In this document: piece by piece, positions 53,125 to 61,635 of the stretch
Numbering within the stretch: position 1 is the stretch's first letter
How the letters are laid out: each line of letters opens with the position of its first letter
Assembly (NCBI RefSeq): GCF_002022275.1
Contig: NZ_MSDF01000051.1
Span: 1-64,000 of the forward strand
Direction of reading: 5' to 3'
From: Pseudomonas fluorescens
Lineage (GTDB): Bacteria > Pseudomonadota > Gammaproteobacteria > Pseudomonadales > Pseudomonadaceae
Length of the DNA: 64,000 nucleotides
The notes under the pieces: generated by a model
What the model was told of the DNA's origin: nothing
Database searches by the model: none
What the model saw: only the letters and a program-made list of their open reading frames with translations
Program-made: the position numbers and the translations under genes

Positions 53125-54885
53125 ATGTGGCTTCTGGTTCTCGCGTATCTGGGCGGCGTGCTGACAATTGTCAGCCCGTGCATCCTGCCTGTTCTGCCTT
53201 TTGTCTTCGCTCGCACCGGGCAGCCGTTTATGCGCAGTGGCTTGCCGCTCTTGGCGGGGATGGCGGTGACGTTCGCCCTGGTGGCCTCACTGGCGGCGGT
53301 GGGCGGCGGTTGGGTGGTGCAAGTCAATCAGTACGGGCGTTGGCTCGCGTTGCTGTGCGTTGCCCTGTTCGGACTCACGCTTTTGCTGCCGCAACTGTCG
53401 GAGCGCCTGACGCGGCCGCTGGTGGCCGCCGGCAGTCGCCTGTCGGAAGCCGCCGGGGCCGATGCCAAACCCCGTCCGGGCGCTTCGTTCCTGATCGGCG
53501 TGGCCACCGGTTTGCTGTGGGCGCCTTGCGCCGGGCCGATTCTCGGCTTGGTGTTGACCGGCGCCGCGCTGCAGGGCGCCAGTATCGGCACTACCTTGCT
53601 GTTGCTGGCCTACGCCGCCGGTGCTGCTACCTCCCTGGCCTTGGCGCTGCTGGTCGGCGGTAAAGTCTTTGGTTTCATGAAGAAGTCCCTCGGCGCCGGT
53701 GAATGGCTGCGTCGTGGGCTCGGCGCGTTGATGCTGGCCGGTGTGGCCGCCATCGCGTTGGGGCTGGACACCGGTGTGTTGTCGCGCTTGTCGACCGCGT
53801 CCACGGGTGGCCTGGAACAAAGCCTGGTCGATCACCTGAACGCCAAGCCTGAACCGAAGGGCGGGGCGATGATGGCGGGCGGTGCAATGATGGCGGCTGC
53901 CAACCACAGTGACTCGCTGCCGATTGAAGGCGCGTTGCCGTCGCTGGACGGCGCGGTGCAATGGCTCAACAGCCCACCGCTGACCGCCGAAGCGCTCAAG
54001 GGCAAAGTCGTGCTGGTGGATTTCTGGACCTACTCCTGCATCAACTGCCTGCGCACCTTGCCGTACGTCAAAGCCTGGGCCGAGAAGTACCACGATCAAG
54101 GCCTGGTAGTGATTGGTGTACACGCCCCGGAATTTGCCTTTGAACGCGACGTTAACAACGTCACCAAAGCCATGAAGGACCTGGGCATCACCTACCCGGT
54201 GGCGATCGACAACAACTACAAAATCTGGCGCGCCTTCAACAACCAATACTGGCCGGCGCATTACTTTGCCGATGCCAAGGGCCAGATCCGTTACCACCAC
54301 TTTGGTGAAGGTGACTACGCCGAGTCCGAGCGGGTGATCCAGCAACTGCTGCGCGAAGCCGGGGCCAAAAACGTGGCGGGCGGTTTGATCGAGGCCGACG
54401 CCAAGGGCGTGCAACAGGCGCCGGACAGCAATGAAGTGCAATCGCCAGAAACCTACCTGGGCTTCCAGCGTGCCGAAAACTTCGTGACCACCGGCACCCT
54501 GGGTACCGACAAAGTGGTCAATTACCCGGCCGCCGGCAAGCTGGCCCTGAATAACTGGACCCTGGAAGGCCAATGGAATGTAGGCGGTCAGCAAGCCACC
54601 CTCGACCAGGCGGGTGGGCGCATCGTCTACCGCTTCCACGCCCGGGACCTGCACCTGGTGCTGGGCCCGGGCGCGGATGGCAAGCCGGTGCGCTTCAAAG
54701 TCAGCATCGACGGCCAGGCCCCAGGTGATGCCCACGGCACCGACGTAGCGCCGGATGGCACCGGCAGCGTGACCGAGCAGCGCTTGTACCAACTTGTTCG
54801 TCAGAGCGGCGCCGTGCAGGACCGCACCTTCAGCATCGAATTTTTAGACCCGAACGTCTCGGCCTACGCCTTCACCTTCGGCTGA
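53125..54885 (+). CDS. DipZ/DsbD-like thiol transporter with thioredoxin domain
   Basis: A 586-residue membrane protein. Residues 1-215 form a CcdA/DsbD-like membrane domain with paired cysteines in IVSPCILPVLPF (Cys19) and WAPCAGPILG (about 134). A thioredoxin domain follows with FWTYSCINCLRTLP (CxxC about 305-308), then a beta-rich DipZ C-terminal domain (RFHARDLHLVLGPGADGKPV). It moves reducing power from cytoplasmic thioredoxin to the outside. Between msrB and msrA it is the obvious electron donor for both. Confidence 0.88.
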   Translation: MWLLVLAYLGGVLTIVSPCILPVLPFVFARTGQPFMRSGLPLLAGMAVTFALVASLAAVGGGWVVQVNQYGRWLALLCVALFGLTLLLPQLSERLTRPLVAAGSRLSEAAGADAKPRPGASFLIGVATGLLWAPCAGPILGLVLTGAALQGASIGTTLLLLAYAAGAATSLALALLVGGKVFGFMKKSLGAGEWLRRGLGALMLAGVAAIALGLDTGVLSRLSTASTGGLEQSLVDHLNAKPEPKGGAMMAGGAMMAAANHSDSLPIEGALPSLDGAVQWLNSPPLTAEALKGKVVLVDFWTYSCINCLRTLPYVKAWAEKYHDQGLVVIGVHAPEFAFERDVNNVTKAMKDLGITYPVAIDNNYKIWRAFNNQYWPAHYFADAKGQIRYHHFGEGDYAESERVIQQLLREAGAKNVAGGLIEADAKGVQQAPDSNEVQSPETYLGFQRAENFVTTGTLGTDKVVNYPAAGKLALNNWTLEGQWNVGGQQATLDQAGGRIVYRFHARDLHLVLGPGADGKPVRFKVSIDGQAPGDAHGTDVAPDGTGSVTEQRLYQLVRQSGAVQDRTFSIEFLDPNVSAYAFTFG

Positions 54886-54902
54886 ATTGAAAACCCAATC
54901 AC

Positions 54903-54991
54903 TGTGGGAGCTGGCTTGCCTGCGATAGCGCCGGGTCAGCCACTTCATCTGGCACTGATGCACCGCCATCGCAGGCAAGCCAGCTCCCACA
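54903..54991. repeat. REP-type long hairpin
   Basis: TGTGGGAGCTGGCTTGCCTG and its complement sit in the 130-bp gap between the DipZ-like gene and msrA. As elsewhere in the window, it is confined to an intergenic space, here within a likely operon. Confidence 0.85.
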
Positions 54992-55017
54992 GTTAACCGT
55001 GTTCTGGAGTGATAGTG

Positions 55018-55713
55018 ATGAAACTACTCAAGTTTGTACCGGTGCTCGCTTTCGCTGCTTTTGTCGGCCAAAGCTCAGCATTTTCCTTTAGTGGCGCTGA
55101 AGACGCGGTGATGATCGCGCCGCCGGCACTCGACCTGCCCGCCGAATCCGGCAACCTGCAAACTGCGGTCTTTGCGGGCGGCTGCTTCTGGGGCGTGCAG
55201 GGTGTGTTCCAGCATGTTCAAGGCGTGAAAAATGCGGTCTCCGGCTATGACGGTGGCGCAGCGGGCACCGCGCAGTATGAGTCCGTCAGCGAAGGCGATA
55301 CTGGCCACGCCGAGTCCGTGTCGGTGACTTACGATCCGAGCAAAGTCAGCTACGGCAAGCTCTTGCAGATCTACTTCTCCGTGGCCCACAACCCCACCGA
55401 GCTGAACCGCCAAGGCCCGGACAGCGGCACGCAGTACCGCTCGGAAATCTTCGCGCAGAACGCCGAACAGCAAAAAGTCGCCCAGGCCTACATTGCGCAG
55501 CTGGACGCCGCCAAAGCCTTCGACAAACCCATCGTCACCAAGGTCGAGACCGGCAAAGCGTTCTTCCCGGCAGAGTCCTACCACCAGGACTTCCTCACCG
55601 AGAACCCGTCTTACCCCTATATCGTGATCAACGACCTGCCAAAAGTCGCGCAGCTCAAAAAACTGTTCCCGGACCAATACCGCGCAGAGCCAGTCCTGGT
55701 GAAAAACCAATAA
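55018..55713 (+). CDS. msrA: Exported peptide methionine-(S)-S-oxide reductase
   Basis: A 231-residue MsrA with a Sec signal (KLLKFVPVLAFAAFVGQSSA). The catalytic motif is FAGGCFWGVQGVF (Cys about 56), with downstream YDPSKVSYGKLL, the GTQYRSEIF substrate loop and the C-terminal YHQDFL. Most bacterial MsrA are cytoplasmic; the signal peptide and the msrB/dipZ neighbours indicate envelope protein repair. The start at 55018 follows GGAGTGATAGT. Confidence 0.92.
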   Translation: MKLLKFVPVLAFAAFVGQSSAFSFSGAEDAVMIAPPALDLPAESGNLQTAVFAGGCFWGVQGVFQHVQGVKNAVSGYDGGAAGTAQYESVSEGDTGHAESVSVTYDPSKVSYGKLLQIYFSVAHNPTELNRQGPDSGTQYRSEIFAQNAEQQKVAQAYIAQLDAAKAFDKPIVTKVETGKAFFPAESYHQDFLTENPSYPYIVINDLPKVAQLKKLFPDQYRAEPVLVKNQ

Positions 55714-55722
55714 CACCACTGT

Positions 55723-55837
55723 TGATCGTTCCCACGCTCCGCGTGGGAATGCCGCCCGGGACGCTCTGCGTCCGCTCTTAACGTCGCGACGCGGAGCGTC
55801 GCAGGATGCATTCCCACGCAGAGCGTGGGAACGATCA
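55723..55837. repeat. Long hairpin repeat (third type)
   Basis: TGATCGTTCCCACGCTCCGC and its near-complement GAGCGTGGGAACGATCA enclose smaller nested hairpins (GACGCTCTGCGTC; GACGCGGAGCGTC). It ends where the convergent SnoaL-like gene ends and likely acts as a bidirectional terminator. Confidence 0.85.
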
Positions 55838-56266
55838 TCAAGGTTTGACTTTGGTCAGGAAGGGCGCCAACCGTCGCCCCATTTCCTCACCCAACGCCTG
55901 CAAGCCGCTCAACGGCCGCACCATCACTTCAAACTCAACAATCTGCCCCTGTTCATTGAAGCGAATCATGTCGATGCCCTTCAACTGCTTCTCACCCACC
56001 CGCGCACTGAACTCCAACACCACATTCAGCCCGTCAGCACTGGCCAATTCACGGTGATAGGCAAAATCTTCAAACACCTTGATCACGGTATTGAGGATCA
56101 TCGACACCACAGGCGCGCCAGGGTAGGGCGTGTGGGCCATGGGCGAGCGAAACACGGCATCGGGTGCCAACAGTTCGGGCAGGGCTTTCAGATCGCGATT
56201 GGCCAACATCGTGTGCCAACGCTGCAGCGTTTGGGCGGCGGCCGGGGCCAGGGTTAACTCGGGCAT
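55838..56266 (-). CDS. SnoaL/NTF2-like protein
   Basis: A 142-residue single-domain protein with the NTF2-like cone fold: helical start (AAQTLQRWHTMLANRDLKAL), then PELLAPDAVFRSPMAHTPYP and the strands LEFSARVGEKQLKGIDMIRF. No signal peptide. Members of this superfamily are small-molecule binding proteins or enzymes; no specific activity can be assigned. Monocistronic. Confidence 0.78.
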   Translation of the reverse strand: MPELTLAPAAAQTLQRWHTMLANRDLKALPELLAPDAVFRSPMAHTPYPGAPVVSMILNTVIKVFEDFAYHRELASADGLNVVLEFSARVGEKQLKGIDMIRFNEQGQIVEFEVMVRPLSGLQALGEEMGRRLAPFLTKVKP

Positions 56267-56374
56267 GCTCTGTACCTGTTCTTATGAGGGGAAGGCCTTT
56301 CACCTGCCCAACATAAGAGCGGTACAGAACACGGGTCAATCACCCGAATTGACAGATAAGTGACTGCACTGCAC

Positions 56375-57325
56375 TCACACCACTTCCAGGTACGAGCTGT
56401 GAATTGCCCGCGCCAGTTCGCGCACGGTGTCGATAAAGTCCGTGAGGCGGCTGTGCAAGCCGTCTTCCAGAATTTCGTCGATGCCCGTGTAGCGCAGCCG
56501 CGCTTCGAACTCGGCCGCCAGACGCTGCGCGGTCCGGCCATAGCTGCCCGGCAAGTCCGCGAGGATATGACTCAGTTCCTCGATGCAGGCGTGCAACGAG
56601 CGCGGCACGTCACTGCGCAACAGCAACAGCTCGGACACCGAGCGCGCGTTCAGTGCGTTCGGGTACAGCTCGGTATACGCCTCGAACGACGACAATGCGC
56701 GCAGCAGGGCGCTCCACTGGTAATAACCACGCGCCGACAGGTCGCTGACTTCTTCCGACTCCTCGCCAAACATCTCGTAGCGCGCATCCAGCAAACGCAG
56801 GGTGTTATCCGCGCGCTCAACAAAGGTGCCCAGGCGAATAAACCGGTAGGCGTCATTGCGCATGATGGTGCCCGAGGTCGCCCCCCGGAACAGGTGTGAA
56901 CGCTGCTTGACCCAGTCACAGAAGTGGCTGATGCCATGGCGTGCCAGGCCGCCGGCGGCGATGCTGCGCATTTCCAGCCAGGTGGCGTTGAGGTTTTCCC
57001 ACATGTCGGCGGTGATGCGCCCGCGTACTGCGTGGGCATTGCCCCGGGCGGCGCGCAGGCAGTTGTAGATGCTGGCGGGGTTCTCTTCGTCGAGGGCGAA
57101 GAAGTGCAGCATGCGCTCGGCATCCAGTTGCTTGTGGCGCTCAAGGTAGCTCTCCAGGGTGCCGCTGCTGAGCAACGACATCGCCAGCTCATCCAGACCA
57201 TCGCTGCGCCCGGCCTGCGGCATCAACGACAGCGAGTAACTGACTTCCAGCATGCGCGCCAGGTTTTCGGCGCGTTCCAGGTAACGGGACATCCAGTACA
57301 GATCTGCGGCGGTTCTACTCAACAT
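56375..57325 (-). CDS. Alpha-E domain protein
   Basis: A 316-residue all-helical protein starting LSRTAADLYWMSRYLERAEN, the signature of the alpha-E (DUF403) family. It lies 2 bp after the ATP-grasp gene. The pair recurs in many bacteria, often with a transglutaminase-like gene that is missing here. A peptide-ligation or proteolysis-like pathway has been proposed for the family, but the product is unknown. Confidence 0.88.
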   Translation of the reverse strand: MLSRTAADLYWMSRYLERAENLARMLEVSYSLSLMPQAGRSDGLDELAMSLLSSGTLESYLERHKQLDAERMLHFFALDEENPASIYNCLRAARGNAHAVRGRITADMWENLNATWLEMRSIAAGGLARHGISHFCDWVKQRSHLFRGATSGTIMRNDAYRFIRLGTFVERADNTLRLLDARYEMFGEESEEVSDLSARGYYQWSALLRALSSFEAYTELYPNALNARSVSELLLLRSDVPRSLHACIEELSHILADLPGSYGRTAQRLAAEFEARLRYTGIDEILEDGLHSRLTDFIDTVRELARAIHSSYLEVV

Positions 57326-57327
57326 AC

Positions 57328-58737
57328 TCAGCCCTCCACCACCCAGGTGTCCTTGGTTCCGCCGCCTTGCGACGAGTTGACGATCAGCGAGCCTTCCTTC
57401 AGCGCCACGCGCGTCAGGCCGCCTGGCACCAGCCGGGTTTCCTTGCCGGAAAGCACGAAAGGGCGCAGGTCAATGTGGCGCGGCGCGATGCCGTTTTCGA
57501 CAAAGGTGGGGCAGGTGGACAGGCTCAGGGTCGGTTGGGCGATGTAGGCGTGAGGCCGCGCCTTGATGCGTTGGCGGAAGTCTTCGATCTCGGCCGCAGT
57601 GGACGCCGGACCGACCAGCATGCCGTAGCCGCCGGAACCCTGGGTTTCCTTGACCACCAGTTCCGGCAGGTGCGCCAGTACGTGGGACAGCTCATCAGGT
57701 TTACGGCACTGGAAGGTCGGTACGTTCTGCAATACCGGTTCTTCGTCCAGGTAGAAACGGATCATCTCCGGCACATAGGGGTAGATGGATTTGTCATCCG
57801 CCACGCCGGTACCGATGGCATTGGCCAGCACCACATTGCCTGCGCAGTAGGCGGCGACCAGCCCGGGTACGCCCAGCATCGAGTCGGGGTTGAAGGCTTT
57901 GGGGTCGAGGAAGGCGTCGTCAATGCGCCGGTAAATCACGTCCACAGGCTTGGGGCCATCGGTGGTGCGCATGAACACCTTGAGGTCGTGCACGAACAGG
58001 TCGGCGCCTTCCACCAGTTCCACGCCCATTTCCCGGGCCAGGAACGCGTGTTCGAAGAACGCACTGTTGAAGCGCCCAGGCGTCAGCACCACCACGTTCG
58101 GGTTGTCGAGGCGGCTGGAGCTTTTCAGGGTCTTGAGCAGCAGGTTGGGGTAGTGGTCCACCGGCGCGATGCGCTGTTTGGCGAACACTTCGGGGAACAG
58201 GCGCATCATCATTTTGCGGTCTTCGAGCATGTAGCTCACGCCGCTGGGGGTGCGCAGGTTGTCTTCAAGCACGTAGTAGGTGCCGTCGCCGTCGCGCACC
58301 AGGTCTACCCCGGAGATATGCGAGTAGATGTCGCGGTGCAGGTCCAGGCCGACCATGGCCTTCTGGTAGCCCTCGTTGCCCAGCACCTGGTCAGCGGGAA
58401 TGATCCCGGCCTTGATGATGCGCTGGTCGTGGTAGATGTCGGCGAGAAACATGTTCAGCGCATTCACGCGCTGGATGCAGCCGCGTTCAATCACGGCCCA
58501 CTCACTGGCGGGGATGCTGCGCGGGATGATGTCGAAGGGGATCAGGCGCTCGGTGTCCTGTTCGTCGCCGTAGAGGGTGAAGGTGATCCCGGCGCGGTGA
58601 AACAGCAAATCGGCTTCGCGGCGCCGTTGGGCGAGCAATTCCGGCGGCGTGTTGGCCAGCCAGCGGGAGAAATCCTGATAGTGCGCACGGCATGCGCCGT
58701 CTGCGTCATTCATTTCATCAAAGAAAGATCGAGCCAT
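57328..58737 (-). CDS. Circularly permuted type 2 ATP-grasp protein
   Basis: A 469-residue ATP-grasp enzyme (DUF404/407 family). It keeps RAGITFTLYGDEQDTERLIP, YYVLEDNLRTPSGVSYMLED, the ATP-binding VVKETQGSGGYGMLVGPAST glycine-rich loop and TRVALKEGSLIVNSSQGGG at the C-terminus. It would join a carboxylate to an amine at the cost of ATP. Operon with the alpha-E gene. Length is normal for the family. Confidence 0.9.
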   Translation of the reverse strand: MARSFFDEMNDADGACRAHYQDFSRWLANTPPELLAQRRREADLLFHRAGITFTLYGDEQDTERLIPFDIIPRSIPASEWAVIERGCIQRVNALNMFLADIYHDQRIIKAGIIPADQVLGNEGYQKAMVGLDLHRDIYSHISGVDLVRDGDGTYYVLEDNLRTPSGVSYMLEDRKMMMRLFPEVFAKQRIAPVDHYPNLLLKTLKSSSRLDNPNVVVLTPGRFNSAFFEHAFLAREMGVELVEGADLFVHDLKVFMRTTDGPKPVDVIYRRIDDAFLDPKAFNPDSMLGVPGLVAAYCAGNVVLANAIGTGVADDKSIYPYVPEMIRFYLDEEPVLQNVPTFQCRKPDELSHVLAHLPELVVKETQGSGGYGMLVGPASTAAEIEDFRQRIKARPHAYIAQPTLSLSTCPTFVENGIAPRHIDLRPFVLSGKETRLVPGGLTRVALKEGSLIVNSSQGGGTKDTWVVEG

Positions 58738-59219
58738 TCCAGTACCTTGTCAGTGCCCAGCGTTGCATGGATGGCACTGCCGCTAAAAAAAACGCATTTT
58801 TTTATGAGCCCGTGGCGCAGGGTGCCACCGGGCCTGGTCCTAACTTTCTTATGGGGTCGGCTCTGGGTCGGGGGGTAACGAATGCTCCTGTTTGCGGGCA
58901 GATGAATGGATAAAGCAATGGTTGTGCCGGAACGGTAGCAGGCACGCTGAAAAACCCTTGTGGCGAGCGGGCTTGCTGTGGCGAGCTAGCTTGTGTGGCG
59001 AGCGGGCTTGCCCGCGTTGGGCTGCGCAGCGGCCCCAAAAAAAGCGGGAGCGCTGCGCACTCCAACGCGGGCAAGCCCGCTCGCCACACAAGCCAATTCA
59101 ACACAGGAGGCCCGCTCGCCACAGGTGCGTGCTGTGTTCCAAATCGGTGCATGAACAAACTTGAACTTCACTCCACCGCGATTCTTCTAACGTGACTCGA
59201 TCCCGTATGGAGCACCGTC
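58738..59219. repeat. Intergenic region holding a long GC-rich hairpin repeat
   Basis: The core hairpin at 58991-59091 (TTGTGTGGCGAGCGGGCTTG and complement) is flanked by truncated arms at 58959-58980 and 59107-59123, so two or three repeat units are nested. No gene is supported; open frames here are read-through of the repeat arms. Confidence 0.8.
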
Positions 59220-59765
59220 GTGCCCAGAATCATCTCCCCCGACACCCCCGAGTCGGCTGTGAACGACCACAGCGAGCACACGGCCAAGATTTTTGGCTCG
59301 CCCAAAGACCGTCTCGACTTCTACCGCCGCGAAATCCAGTACGAAACCACCATCCTGGCCAACCGTACCGACGCTTACCTCACCGCCCAGTCCTTCCTGG
59401 TCATCGCCTTCGTTTCTGGCATGGGCAACCTCAACCCTGAATGGGGCAAGTTGTTCACGGTGGTGGTGCCGGTATTCCTCGCGGCGCTGGGGATTCTCAG
59501 TTCGTTGAACGCCTGGCCGGGCATCCGTGCGGCGTATGACATCATCGACCACTGGCATTTCAAGCAAAGTGAGTTGCTGCGCAGCGAACCGGTAATGGGC
59601 TTGGCGTATGACGAATCCCCGCTGTTTTCCGAAGTCGAGTCTTCGCACAAGGGCTATCGCAAGTCGCTGCTGTTCTCGGTGCGTACGCCCTGGATCTTCA
59701 TGGTGTTCTGGGTGCTGCTCGGCGCCTACGCGTTTTACATCCAGGTGGATAACCCGGGTTCGTAA
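59220..59765 (+). CDS. Small membrane protein of unknown function
   Basis: A 181-residue protein starting at GTG with GGAG 8 bp upstream. A soluble helical N-terminus (DRLDFYRREIQYETTILANR) is followed by membrane helices at about 50-67, 76-93 and 150-170, with the segment between the second and third probably cytoplasmic. I do not recognise the family. Two small acidic genes follow in the same direction. Confidence 0.7.
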   Translation: MPRIISPDTPESAVNDHSEHTAKIFGSPKDRLDFYRREIQYETTILANRTDAYLTAQSFLVIAFVSGMGNLNPEWGKLFTVVVPVFLAALGILSSLNAWPGIRAAYDIIDHWHFKQSELLRSEPVMGLAYDESPLFSEVESSHKGYRKSLLFSVRTPWIFMVFWVLLGAYAFYIQVDNPGS

Positions 59766-59844
59766 GCAATTGGAACTTCACGGCCCCGCGCGGGACCTTA
59801 ACCTTACGCAGCACGCGTTTTCAGACACTGCGAAGAGGTGACCC

Positions 59845-60057
59845 ATGAGCACAGACAACGATCCCCAAGTGAGCGGGCGCAACGACCCGGCGATCGACGG
59901 CGGTGAGCCGGCCCCCGGCACGGCTGCCGATGCGCCGAAAGACCCCACGCCTGCCGCCGACCCCAAGGCCAAGGAAAACGACTACAGTCCAGACTTCAAG
60001 CCTGAGCCTGAGGCCAAGCCTGAAACCGACGCGGATATCGATACCCAAGGTGGTTAG
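59845..60057 (+). CDS. Small acidic Pro/Ala/Asp-rich protein, probably disordered
   Basis: A 70-residue protein with GAAGAGGTGACCC before the ATG. The composition is almost free of hydrophobics (PAPGTAADAPKDPTPAADPK), so it is predicted to be intrinsically disordered. No signal peptide. It forms a small operon with the next gene, 11 bp away. Function unknown. Confidence 0.6.
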   Translation: MSTDNDPQVSGRNDPAIDGGEPAPGTAADAPKDPTPAADPKAKENDYSPDFKPEPEAKPETDADIDTQGG

Positions 60058-60068
60058 AGGAGACGGTC

Positions 60069-60203
60069 ATGTCAAAAGAATTGGATGAAGAACTCAACGA
60101 TCCGGGCAATGAAGACCCTGGATCGTTGATGGACGATGCCGAAGTGCCGCTCAATGATCTGGATGAGGCGGCCGACGTGGGTAATACCGAAAATCAGGAC
60201 TGA
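60069..60203 (+). CDS. 44-residue acidic protein
   Basis: A short open frame with a clear GAGGAGAC ribosome site 6-7 bp before the ATG. The product (MSKELDEELNDPGNEDPGSL, then more acidic residues to NTENQD) is strongly negatively charged. It follows the similar acidic gene by 11 bp and overlaps the end of the convergent antiporter gene by 10 bp. Function unknown. Confidence 0.55.
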   Translation: MSKELDEELNDPGNEDPGSLMDDAEVPLNDLDEAADVGNTENQD

Positions 60204-61546
60204 TCTGTCACCCTGGCACGTCGTTCATACCACGCCAGCATTGGCTGGGTACTCAACCCATGAACGACGATGCTCAGGGCGATCACCGACAAGGTGAGGT
60301 TCACCGCCACTGCACTGCTGGTGCCCATCAACCCGTGGTTGAGGGCGTAAAACAAGTAGTAAATGCTACCGATCCCGCGGATGCCGAACCAGCCCATCAA
60401 CCCGCGTTGCTGCCGATTGATCAGGCTGCCCCACGGCATGGCGAACACGCTAATCGGGCGAATCACGCAAAACAGCAACGCCGCCACCGCCAATGCCCGC
60501 CAATCCCAATGACTGGCCAGGACAATCCCCAGCACAGTCACCAGAAAGACTTCCATCGAGCGCTCCACCAAACCGCCGAATGCGAGCATGTCGCCCATCA
60601 TCACGCCCGCGGCAATTTGCGTATCCGCCAGTTGAGTGGTGTCGCCTTGCAAAGCGTTTTTCGGTTCGACTTCCAGATGGCCTACCACTGGCAATGCCAG
60701 GTGTTCGGACGGAATTTCGGCTTTGCCGCTGGACTTGAACTCGGCCTGGCGCAGGCCCAGCCCGGCGGCAAATACCGACAAAAACCCGTAACCACCCACG
60801 GCTTCCGCCACCACGTACGCCAGGGCAATCAGCGCCAGCGTCAGGTAGTCGTTGGGTGACAAGGTGCTGTCGGCATTGCTGATGCGCATCCGCAGCGTCA
60901 CGCGCCCAATGCCCCGGCCCATCCAGTAGCCGATCAACAACCCGGCCGGCACGGCCCACAGCAGGTTTTTCAAGACCCAGCCGCCGAACCAGTCGCCGTC
61001 GAACCCGCCGTGCTGCATGAACAGCAGGGCGAAGATCACAAAGGGAAAGGCGGTGCCATCGTTCAGGCCGGCTTCACCGGACAGGCCAAAACGCAGCGCG
61101 TCGTAGTCCTGGGCGTTGTTGACCTGCACCAGCCCGGCCAGCACCGGGTCGGTCGGCGCGAGTATGGCGCCCACCAGCAGGGACACGCCCCACGACAACT
61201 CGAACAGGTAGTGCAACGCCAGACAGGTACCCAGAATGGTCACGAGCATTACTGGCCCGGCCATGCCGAATGCAATGCGCCAGGTCCGATGGCGCAAGGG
61301 CAGGCGCAGTTTCAAGCCGCTGACGAACAGCGAAAACAGCACCGCGACTTCGGTCAGGTGCTCCATCCAGCGCGCGGAACCTTTCATGTCCAGGTGCAGC
61401 AAGTCCACGCCCAACGGCCCGATGACCACCCCGAGCAACAGGCACACTGCTGAAGTGGTCACCGGCATCCAGCGTAAATAAGAAGAGGTCAGTGCGAGGG
61501 TCAGCAAGACAGCGCCGAGCACGGCCAACCATAGAATAAAAGTCAT
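60194..61546 (-). CDS. CPA1-family Na+/H+ (or K+/H+) antiporter
   Basis: A 450-residue inner-membrane protein with about 12 helices. The ion-binding Asp lies in SGEAGLNDGTAFPFVIFALL, and VGAILAPTDPVLAGLVQV is the helix-4 crossover motif of CPA1 exchangers. GWFGIRGIGSIYYLFYALNH near the C-terminus is also typical. It exchanges cytoplasmic Na+ or K+ for external protons. No regulatory TrkA-type tail is present. Confidence 0.88.
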   Translation of the reverse strand: MTFILWLAVLGAVLLTLALTSSYLRWMPVTTSAVCLLLGVVIGPLGVDLLHLDMKGSARWMEHLTEVAVLFSLFVSGLKLRLPLRHRTWRIAFGMAGPVMLVTILGTCLALHYLFELSWGVSLLVGAILAPTDPVLAGLVQVNNAQDYDALRFGLSGEAGLNDGTAFPFVIFALLFMQHGGFDGDWFGGWVLKNLLWAVPAGLLIGYWMGRGIGRVTLRMRISNADSTLSPNDYLTLALIALAYVVAEAVGGYGFLSVFAAGLGLRQAEFKSSGKAEIPSEHLALPVVGHLEVEPKNALQGDTTQLADTQIAAGVMMGDMLAFGGLVERSMEVFLVTVLGIVLASHWDWRALAVAALLFCVIRPISVFAMPWGSLINRQQRGLMGWFGIRGIGSIYYLFYALNHGLMGTSSAVAVNLTLSVIALSIVVHGLSTQPMLAWYERRARVTDQS

Positions 61547-61635
61547 CGTGCGAGCACCGGGGCCGTGGTCTGTTCAGATTGGAGGACGACGGCCGGGCGC
61601 AGGTTCAATGTGATTTTATCGCTGTGGCGGTTTGC

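Noticed and set aside
24979..55837. Regularly recurring hairpins considered as a CRISPR array
   Set aside because: Copies are kilobases apart, are long inverted repeats and lie between unrelated genes. There are no spacers of even length and no cas genes.
58849..59195. Several 60-120-codon open frames on both strands
   Set aside because: They are translations of the nested GC-rich repeat arms and recur at other copies of the repeat, so they are not genes.
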